A program made the translations under genes and the position numbers. Positions 44,113-56,100 of a stretch of DNA of 64,000 nucleotides are shown here, piece by piece; the first letter of the stretch is position 1, and every line of letters begins with the position of its first letter. Location of the stretch: positions 4,021,983-4,085,982 of the forward strand of contig JAFMSR010000018.1 in assembly GCA_022818135.1 (NCBI GenBank), given 5' to 3'. Source of the stretch: Saxidomus purpurata. Its lineage: Eukaryota > Mollusca > Bivalvia > Venerida > Veneridae. The notes under the pieces were generated by a model, which was not told the origin of the DNA, searched no databases, and saw nothing but the letters and a program-made list of their open reading frames with translations.

Positions 44113-47100
44113 CTGCAGGAAGAGATACAATATTCATTATTTTCTAAGTGTATAATTCTGTTATAGTACATAACGACAATAAAGTTTAAGCTTAACTGCA
44201 AGAAATAAATTTCTTACACAAAGTTAGGGCTATTAGACCTTTTCAAGAACAAAATGCTTTCTTACTCATAGAAAATAAGAATTCAATAGCTAGGATTTTT
44301 TTTGTAATTTGCCGTACCTACTTTATCCAAAAGCTAAAATATTCCAAAACCGTCAACTACCAGTACTACATAACTAAATGTGGCCAAGTTGGCTGAAGGA
44401 AATTAAATCTTAACAAACCAATTTACCCCTCTTCTTCAAAGGGGGCATTACAAACATGTCTGGTAATTACAAAATAAACATTTCAAAAACTAAATGATTC
44501 ATTTTACCTAACACAGAATCAGCATTGTTTCATATCATATTATGTAAATTAATTAATGAATAACACTCGGAAGCTGTGAAGATAATAAAAAATATATTAC
44601 CTTAAATTCAGTAGTGCCCTTTTGGGTTTTTCTTCTAAGTTCCTGCATCTCGCAGAACTTCTTAGAGACTAGATCAATACTTGAGTGGAGATTTCTATAC
44701 TCCTCATATTCCTCGTTAAATGCCTGTTTATACTTATACCTCTCATCATCATCCATTATTGTGTGATATTGCCTGCAATACGGATAATCATTAATGTAAA
44801 TTTGTATTAAAACTTATGGTCTGTGGTAGATACATTCAATCCTGCAAGCAGTAAAAATATTTCTTTTTCGCTGTATGGCTTTAAAGTGTTCTTTCTTTCT
44901 CCGAGTTTAATATATCTTCACAAACATTTAGCATTTGTTCTCACCTCAGTTGTGTCCCTGGTTCCTTTAACCAGTATAAAATTTATATTTTTTTAAAAAC
45001 TAACAGACTACTTCCCCATCAGAAAAAGGGGTGGAGGTCAAAATGTATTTTATCTGACTAATAGTGATCAGACTGGGACCTGAACAAAGGACCCTACATC
45101 TGATAAGGTATCAAGCTATTCACTGTTACAAAAGGGCTTGTCTCTTACCTCATATATTCAGGAGTATCAGATGTGGAATCAACCATATCTAGAATATTCA
45201 TAATGTAATACAAAATATAATAAACATTACAAACAACATACACAGATTGTAACAACAATATAAACATACATCTGAACTATTTCAGATACAATTAGCAGGT
45301 TGCACTGGTAATCTAGAGACCCATGGTTCAAATCCAGGCAGTGTCGGTCAATTTTTCATGACATTCAGCACTTCTATCTGTGAGATGTTAAAAGAAAACG
45401 CTTTCCCAGTTGGGGGATCAAAGACTAAGTTCGCAGTTTCTGAGATTAGCAATATGTCTTGTATAAAGACTTTGCCTGCATTTTTGACTGTGTTAAAGCA
45501 GACAGTTGTATGAAAGTTTGAGCAAACCAAATATTTTATTGATACAACATTTATAAAACATGGAAAAATGTAACACATAAATACATACAGACAACTACAC
45601 TTCATTTTAATTTTACACCGAACTTCTCTTCACCAGATGTTACTGTATATTTACATTTGTACATATAATGTATAAAACAAATTACAAAAACAATGCTTTT
45701 TTCTTGAAAATGTTCAACATTCAATATTGTCTAAACAACACGTTAATCAAGATGTTACACATGAACTTTTTCTACAAACCATCAATATTTTCCTTCTTGT
45801 CTGATATATCTGTGGTGGAAGAAACATTATTGCTGTTACAACTACTGTGTCTGTCCGTACCGCTTGAACGATTCTCTGATTTGTGTCCGTTTTTCTCATA
45901 CAGTGAGATACGTTTCTTCTTTGCATTGTGGTGTAACGTTTGGTGACTTTCCTCTATAGATCTCTTCAACGGTTCACTTTTCTTCTGAAAAAACAACAAC
46001 AAATAAATGATAAAATCGATCAAAATCAATGTTCAGTCATTCAATCAATCAATCAATAAAACCAATATGATAATTTGCTACAGAATGTATTCTGCCTTTC
46101 TACTTTGTTAAAAACAGCAAGTGCAAGTGACCTTAACTTCTGGACATATTTTCTCTATATGCTTCATATACTGCGAGTAGAAAGAGTTACATGCCTTTTT
46201 TTCTTAATGAACACGACACCATAATTATGGATATGGTAAAATGACTTTCCTATTCAGGTTTCTTTTTACCACAAGTAACCAAGAAATATAAGGCAGGCTT
46301 ATAAAACCCAACATCAGAGGAGTGGTTATACACTGTATGACAAACTCTTAAAGGCAAATATTTCCTATTTAATAACCACTCATTTACAGCACTGAAAACA
46401 GATTTTATTCTCTATGGTTATTGCTGCCTCATTAAAAAGCAAATCAATTCAGGAGCTATGTGACATGTTGCATGAACAAGCAGAAAAATGACACAATAAA
46501 TACAGGCAGAACACAGAAAAAACATCTCATAACAAAATGCAATAAAATACTTCACATGTTATGGTCTAGCTTCAAATGTGACTAGGTTTTACAAAGAGAT
46601 AACCACAATCTAAGTTAATTTAATGCATTAGTTGAGTAGCATTAAGTATTTGATATAATCTAACAATATTTTCCTCTTTTTAAGCTTTGGGATTCCATTA
46701 TCAAAACAGCAAACCTGCTGTGCTGTATTTAGATTTATCTTTTTTCACTACACTAGAACCTGTATACAGTATCACCTTGATTAAGAATACAACCAATTGT
46801 GTAGTAAGCAGGCAGGTGACATTATGTGGAATGTTTTTGTTGAAGCCCTTATTTTGTCCCCAGATAAATTCATCAACCACCTTTGCTAATGCCCTAGGTC
46901 TGCTGCCTCACCCTTATACATCTCTATACATCTCTAAAACAGACTTTTGTACAGTACGAGGGTTTCATCACCAAACAGTGGCAAGTCCTTCTTTATTCTA
47001 AATAACTGAAGACTGTTTAAGTTGAACACTCAAAAATTTACTGTACATTTCATATGGGTACTAAATTTGTTAGCGAGAAGTGAACAGTGCAGATCATGAT

Positions 47101-50100
47101 TTGTCTACATAATTATACAGGTAGATCATGATCTACACTGGACACAAGGACAGAAATACTAAACATGTGTCTGATTGGCTGATTATTTATACATACTTGT
47201 GTATGACTAGTTGATTGGCTGTCTGGACTTCTATTGGCAGGTGATGCTGATGGCGATACTGCTGAGGCACTTTGTAACTTCCTGCAATACATTAAATTCC
47301 AATCAGAACAGGAAATGTCAATTTCAATCACAAAAGGCAATAAACACATTTTTGGAAACCCTTTCACTTAATCATTTGCATTCATGGTTACTAGAAAGAA
47401 CTCAACAGAGAAGTTCCATTACAATGCCATGCTTCAACCTTGTATTTGATTATTAAAATATTACATTATTTAACATAGTTTTGTACCATGCTTAAAATAC
47501 AATGAATCATTTCAAAACTCATTTCATTGATTTCTTTTTAATACTTCTTAATGACATGAAAATGTTTGCTTCCAGATGACACACACACACACTTACAAAC
47601 TGGCAGATTATTTCTGATGTCAGAGGAGCAGTATAAATGATTCTTATCCTACACAATAAATATTTATCTCACAGTCACTAGAACCCAATTTTTACAATTT
47701 ACATAACATAAAAAAGAAAAATGCTACACATCAGAGCATCAATGTTACTGTTATCTAAATATCAAATCATACCAGCACAGAGGACACAAGTTACAGCTTT
47801 GTAACACAAGAGGATTTCCATAATCTTAAGGTTCTGCTATAAAATTTAATCCCGACACTCCTAATTTTCGAAAATAGGCTTGTCTATGTTTTCATTAGGA
47901 CAGTACCATTAGTTGAACATGGGGTTGCTCCGTGAAAGTTTACTGGCTTAATAGCGAACAGCGCAGGTAATGAGCTGAAGGCACAGACTTGCAGGCTGAT
48001 CATGATCTGCACTGGTCACAAAGGCAGAGTTATTTGCCACCAGCTATGTGAGGTATAATGTAAACAGTGTATCTAGCACAAGCAAACTCTCATTTATTTT
48101 CTTGATTCAAAGCAAATTTGCATAAAATGCACCTGACAGACACAGGCATATTTCCCAGGATTACCCAAACTGTCACTTTAATTAAAGTTAATGTAAAAAC
48201 ACATGCTATAGAATGTATGCCTGAAGAATAGTTAAATACTGCAATAAAATCCCATGTACATTTAAGCAAAAAAGTCAAACTAACCGTAGCAAGACTCAAT
48301 GTGTCCAAATAGTACCCACATATACCAAGGAATTGGTAGAATAATGCTTTTAAGTAAAACTTATGCTATCAGACTCTATACTATACAGTCAGTTGAGTGC
48401 AAAAACAAAGCACAGAAAAACACATGTCCCATGAACGATGTCCCATGTACGAACAAGAGGCCCATAAGGACCAAAATCTCTCTACTAGACTCACTGGCCT
48501 GTTCAGAGTAAGTTCTGTGAAAATCTTCTGGAATGAAACCAAGGAAAAGCTAACAGGTCATTGTGACCTTGACCAACTGACCCAAAAAGCAGCAGGGATA
48601 ATCTACTAAGAAAGAGAAATCATCCTATGAAGTTTGAAGACTATGGGTGAAATAGATCTCAGAATACTGAGATGAAAGATTTACAAAGTTCAACATTTTT
48701 GCGCAAGTTTCATGAAAATAAAAAAAAATAAAATTGTGGGAAAGGTTTACCAACAAACTGATGACGGACAAACCACCATGGCATAAGCTGTGCTGGACTG
48801 TGTCCAGTAACGCTAAAGACGGCACTCACAAAATTCAAATTAAACTGTACTTTGCATCTAAAGGATTCACAGAACATTTCTTACTTTTTCAAGATCTGAC
48901 GATCTTCATCTGTGTAGAATTGCCAATCCATTCGAACATCTGCGTAAACATGCTTGGCAAGCGTAAATGCGTTATCTTTGGCAACAGCCACTTGGTTCAG
49001 TATACCACCAAGCTGATCCTTATCCTTGTCATGTACGCCATCTACAAAAAAAAGTTTCTTATGTTAACTATGACATAGCAAAAGCTTTATCCTACTAAAG
49101 TTTTTTAAAATAAACATGTTCTTTCAATCGCCACAGTATAGTCAAATTAAACAGACTGGCATCTTTCCTCACCATTTCACCAAGCAAGACTAGCACCAGA
49201 CACCAAACCCTCAGAGGAGACTTAGTACGAAATAGTCAGTGCAGGGATTGAACCTGTGACCCTGAATTAGTGACTACAGTTATTGATGATGTATGTTACA
49301 CTTTTAATGATGTCACAGGCTTGAGAAATTGCCAGGAAACAGTGCTGTAATTCTACTATAAACAAAATTCATACTTGTAGGTAATTTTGACTGCAAGCAT
49401 TGAAACAGTGATCTAAGAGCACAGTACAAATTAAATGGTTCAGGTAACAGATTGATTTCACTGTGCATGAATTAACATACCATTACACACCATTGTATCT
49501 TATATCAGATATTTTTTTTTCCACATTTTCTCTGAATTTTGTTACAAACATATCAACAACTATTAAATTCAAGGTCACGCTCTACTTATCTCTTATATCA
49601 GTTTTACCCTTTGTCGCAAATCAGTGTAAACAAAAACACTTTATGACGGATCTAAGTAAACCAACTCAAACAAATAAAAAACATCCTGAAATCTCATTTA
49701 ATACGTCAGTATATGTAGCGTAAAGTAGCAAATATACAGTATGATAAAACAACTTCATTATCATAAAACAATGTACAGCAAACATGCCATATTGAACCTA
49801 ACAGGCCTATTCTTTATCTGTCGAAAATCAGTTTGTCTTTTTTTTACGCTCGCTCGTTGAAATACCTATACTGGACCTGAGCATCTCTCCTATTCACTCA
49901 ATTTACAACAAAAGAAAGACACATCTGTCAATTTTAAGACAATTTATGCGCCCATAAATATGCATAAATCAGCATGACAATGGTTACTTTACGGTAAGCT
50001 CATTAACATGCTATCTCTATAAAACAAAACATGTTACATATCTTTTTAATGCATCTTGTCACATTATTTTGTATTGTAATAATTAAACCAACTACTTGAT

Positions 50101-53100
50101 GTATAAATACACTGCTATGCAAGATAAGACCATCATTTTTATTTTTTTGTATTATACTTATTTATTTATTCTTATTTGCGAAACAAATCCATTATTAGAT
50201 ACAATGAATTTCCGAAAATGTTTCACGACTGTTGTAGGAAGAGACTGTAATTTGGCCCTGAGCAGCACCCTCTCCTTGAATCACATGACCTTTCATGTGA
50301 CCAACAGTAAGCAAAACTTCCATGATAACCAGGGTTCAGCCCAGACTTAATAAACCAGGAGAAGATTTGCCTCTTTTTTTCTCATTCAGATGTCAGTGGC
50401 CAAGTTTTCTTTGTAAAAAAAACACATCTCCTTCAAATTACAGTATAACAGCAAAGTTTGGCGCTTCTCACTAGTCACATTTTTGGCCAATCCCTAGGTA
50501 ACTAAATTACTTTGTTAGAAAGTAGATGCTCATAATTATCTTCACACTTCCTATCAACAGGGTTTTAACTATCTGATTCAGACTAAGCACTATGTTATAT
50601 CAAGTCACGTTTCTACCATGTCTTGAATGGACATGTTTAAATTTGGATAGTACTTTATACTCAATTGTTCAACAGGGTGTTCAATGAAATATAAGTGATG
50701 GATAGCAAACAGTGCAGATCATGATCAGTCTGCAGAGGTCAACACAGGATCACTTTTGTTCTTAATTTCCTATCATGTAAATAATTGTATATCTCTTGAT
50801 TTGTTAAATCACTGCAAAGTTGAAATATAATTAAATAAAGAGAATATATATATATAGAACAATTGGATGTTCTGACACCTGATTATATGATAGCATATCA
50901 CAATTTAATACTGACGATATGATATCTTGTCACCTGAGTGCAATAACTGTAATAAGTGCATGACGTAAACTAGAATGCATGATACCTGTCATGATATATA
51001 TAATGAATCAGCAGATAAAGGTTGCAATTCTACGACAATCCTTCAGGAAGTCGGTTTAATGATTCACTTCACAAATTGCTATCAAGTCTGCCTTAACATC
51101 GAACTTCTGATGACTGAAGCTGGCATACAATCATACATTTTCAGCACAAGATGTGAGATATTGAACACAAGATTGTGTGGTCAGATTATTATATAAAATC
51201 TCAATTTTCTAGGCAAGTTCCTATCATTTCTATCAAAATTAAGAGTAATCAACTTTCAAGGTGCTGGGTTTGAGCCCCCTGTGCAATATTTAGCTCTTTT
51301 TAAGACACTTATACTGTCGTTAAATTCAAGTAACTTGTATGTTTTTAATCACTTTTTTCCCTTAAAGCTGCTCACTCTTAGATTTTGGTAAACAAATAAA
51401 GTTCTGCAAACTATATGTAAATAACGTATTTTAGAACATATAGTCATATAAAAAGGATCCAGTATAAATTTCTGTCACGTATATCTCTGAATTTAAAAAA
51501 ATACGCTACCAAATTCAAGAGCATTGCAAACGCTTTTAAAATTTCAGTATAAACATATAGTGTAGCGCGCCGTGTAACCGACATTTTCAATATACTTCTG
51601 CAAATTCCTACCTAGATTTTTGCTTATATTTTGATTCTAGCATTTAGTTTTATATTTATGTATAATTATGTCAATTTTTATAAAAAGAAAATTTTTCAAC
51701 GGTAACTGAGAGCGAGCAGCTTTAAATTCAAGCTCAAAAGTTTAAATACTGTTCCATTCTTTTAAAAGTAATGGAATCTAGACATGGTTCACATACGATG
51801 GACACGAGGGCTAACCCTAGACAGTAGAAGTTGTGCCTATTTTCTGTCATTTCGGGAATATCCCAAACAGCATTTTGCCCTATAAATATTTCCTAAGACC
51901 ATCTCTGTTGCAGACAGACTTAAGTTACTATTTCCAAAAGTCTCGCTCTATGCTAATCTTAGAAACTGATCCATTCCCATATTTTCTTCAAAATCTTTGC
52001 ATGACATGAAAGAAGATACAGCATTTTCTCTGAGACTTGATGAATGACCAGATCAAAAACATGTCTCTTCCAGTTCTGTCAAAAGTAATGCAAAGTAATA
52101 TTGATCTCTTTTTCTAATACCCTACTTAAAATAATTTCTAAAGCTTTTTTCTACACTGAAAAATTTGAATTTTTTCACACCAAGAAGGGAAATATTGTCA
52201 TAAAAATGACCAAGCCCTATTCATAGAGCAGTAGTAGTATCTCCCAGCTTTGTATTGTTTCAAGGAAGTGTAGTATTTGATGGATGGATTTTTTAGGTAT
52301 ATTTCATGTATAATCATTCAAAATCCATGTAGCTGTCAAAAACTCAATGCATTATGCCCTTTGGTCACGGTTCACATATCAAAAGCACCCCTGGCCTAAG
52401 AAGTATAACAGTTTTGTTTTGTTTGATGTGATCAATTAGTAAACATCACCGAAACTAATAGTTTCTGGATAACACCCTGCAACATGTTAAAAGAACATTA
52501 TACAAATATACAATCTACACTTGACCCACTTATATAACACTGGACACTACTAATCTGATAAATCAAACCTAGCATTAAAGTATATCTAGTCTTATAAATA
52601 AATGTAAAATATACCTCATCCAAAAATGACATTAAAAACATCAGTCTGAGATTCAGTTTTTTTTTGTCTACAATGCACAGAAAATTACGATTTCATGGTT
52701 TTATTGTTTGTCATCATAGATGTCTCTGAACTTAGATGGAAATTATTAAGAAATATAACATGTTGCCATAGCAACATATTACTATAAAGCATCTTATAAT
52801 TGTGAATGTGATTGCCAGTGTCTATGTTGCCTCCTATAGAACATAAAACAGTTTCATGTTGCATGTTGTCTAGACAACCAAAATATGAAAAGGTTCAATA
52901 TTGAAATTGTAACTTAATTGTTTCAAGGAATGTTTGACTTTGAACAACACAATTAATGCAACTTTGATGTCAAATAATTCTGATGTGTTCATGACATGTG
53001 TTGATTTACCATTTATATAAGTGACATAAACTTATCACGTTTTCATAAGTCTTTTAAGGTGATCTTTTTTCCCCTAAATATCTGCTATTTAAATTAGATG

Positions 53101-56100
53101 ACTTTGGGTACCTTGCCATTAACGACACCACTCAAAATGATCTCTCTGAATTTTCTAAGTAACACACATGAGTATCAATACAATTCATTATAACTTACAG
53201 ACCAGGAAAAAAGATTCACAGGTAACAAACAATAATTTACGACATAATTTCTTGCTTCATCTCGAGGATTAACACCGGTTTCAACAGTATGTCAGTAATA
53301 CACAGAGATGGGCAGTTTACTTTTAGAACCATTATTTCTTAAAAGAAGAAGTACAAAACCCCCATTTTCTATCAGAAATTGCCGAATATCTCACAGTTGG
53401 CTTGGTGCCTGGGTTCTAACCCATGACCCTCAGTCAGTGAGAGATTAACTCATTCAAATTAAGATCTTGTCCACTAGATCACAGAAAAGGATCAATAATT
53501 TCTTATGTTGTGTGTCACAGGACAAAGGACTGGCAGACACCCTAAGCTGAGCAGCCAACATTGTATGCTCACAAAGCCTCTTTTAAAATGCACCTGATTT
53601 CTATTATTATTTATGCTGTTGAAGCATAAGACTATATATTACACAGCCGACCCACGGAAGCCACCAGTCAAACTGCCAAGCTGTATATGCTCTTCTGATC
53701 TTCTTATCTACTTCCTGTTCGAAACAAAATATTTTTTTTTTTTTTTTTAGCTGGTTGTCATATTATTTATTGCATCCCAAGACATTTCGAATGATAAACA
53801 AACTTTATGGTTTTTTAAATGCCAGCAAAACCACAAGGAAAAGAACTGTCACAAAGACTTGGCAAGGTACAATCAAAACAGTGGTTTTATGCACTTCCTA
53901 ATACATATAATTATACCATATTAGAAGAACTACCTCAAAATCACCTGTGGACTTTACATGATTTATAGGAAAGGATTTTATATTTTACATGTAACCATTG
54001 AACAATCAGGCAATAGTTACTTTTTTACTTCTTGTGGAAAATTATGCAAAAATAAAGTTGCTTTTTGGTACCTGAAAGTTTTCTAAGTAAACAATTGAAG
54101 TTACCCTGTGATTTATTTCTTCAACTTTTTTTTGACGAATTAATGTTTAAACTGCAAAAATAAACTACCAAACTTTAGAATTTGGCCAGATGTATGCCAA
54201 TGTTTGTGCCAATATATATTTTGTCTTGATTGGTTTTGCTTATTTGTTAAAAACAACTTGAAAACATTTGAGCATATGGTATATAGTTACATAACATGAC
54301 AAAGTTATGTGCGTCAATTCTACTATAAAATTTATATTCATCAAGTGTATAACTGTAAATAAACTGTCCCACAAATATGTTTACAATACACAACATCTGG
54401 GACTCAATGTGTGAATACAAAAAAAAAAATCGGTTGATTTATACATGCTATCTGTAACATTAAAACTGTTACACTTTAATCTACCATCTCATCAATTTTG
54501 TGGTTCACATACATTTGTTCATAACAAGTTTTATTTCCATTCAGCTGATTGAAATGTTAAAAGTTGTCAAAGTATCAAACTGACACAACCACGTGAAACA
54601 ACAGCTCACATGAGTGAAAATCTGTTCCCCCTTTTTTGAAAGCCCCGTGATCACACTGAACTAACTAATTCATAGAATAATGACTGAAATGTTTTGTGTT
54701 TAATCCGGAACTTATGCATTTTTTTCATATTCATCTCATTTCTTTATGACAAACTGTAAGACCTTTCTTAAATTTTGCAATATCATTGTGGAAAAAAGCT
54801 CTACATTTGTAACATGTATTTTAGATTTAAGAAGCAAACTTGGACTTTTTGGGTACAAATAATGGCCAATTTGTGCCCATATGACATCTTTCTTGGTAAT
54901 ATAAATGCAATGAATAAGTGTAACATCTTAGTAATCCATGGCCTATGAATGAACTGTAAACACATATTTTTTTCACATTGATTTGATTCTGCTTTTCATT
55001 GATGCAAAAAGCATTGTTTAAGATTTACATTTCAAAAGCTTGTTAAATTACTTAACTATGCGAAACACATACTTGTGGATAATACAATTCATGGGAACAA
55101 TGGGTTTCCACGAATACAGCACAATAAAGTGCATGAATTGAATGGTTAAAATCAAAGTTCTACACTTGCTGAAAGCTAGTAAAAACTTACTGCAGATTCT
55201 CATTTTCCCTACACAGCTAGCTTAACACATAGTTGACAGAAAAACCATGGTGATTTAGTAGAAAAGAATTGCTTCCAGAATGACAATGGCAGTTTTTGGA
55301 GTCTTAACCGTTGACCTTTCAAAAGTCCCTTAGGATTATTACAGGACTATGAGAAACTTATCAATGTCGACAGATGCCACAGAGGGTTTAAGAATTCTCA
55401 AGTTATCAGGAACTGTTCATTACAAATCAATTGACCAAACTGGCTAACACATACAAAGTTCCCGTCTGTGTTACCTTTAATTTATATTAGACTCATTTCC
55501 TCACTTGTAGCTGTTAAAAAACAACTTAAATACAGATATACTGCTTTCAGTGAGCTATGTTTTATACTTTAAGCTTATTGAAATACAACTTTTAATAGCA
55601 AGGAGAGGTATTAATTTAGCCTTTACTCTCATTTACTCTAAACAAAATGAATCTTTCTCCCAGCACACAGGCATTATATAAATTACAGCCATCACTCGAG
55701 TCATTAAGACCCTGAAATCTTGGTAAAACTCCAGGCTTTTTTTGTGTGTATGAGGGTACATCAATACCATCTAAACTTGTATTTGTTCTATTTATAGTAT
55801 CAATGACCTTGACCTCAGTACTAGTGACATATCAAACCTTCCTCCATATTTGAAGTACCTATGTACCAAGTTTGGTAACTATAGGTCAATACTTTTTGAG
55901 GTTATAAAGAGTAAGATGCAACATTATACAAATAAAGACTAATGTTGTGGTAAACATCTAGTTTTGCAGATCTCTTAAAAGTGATATTGACCTAGGACGA
56001 AAATAACTTTTTTACAGGTACGTTAAACTATACATTGACCGCAACATTAGTCTAAAATGATTATATACCTCATAAAAAGTAGTTAAAATATGCAAAGATG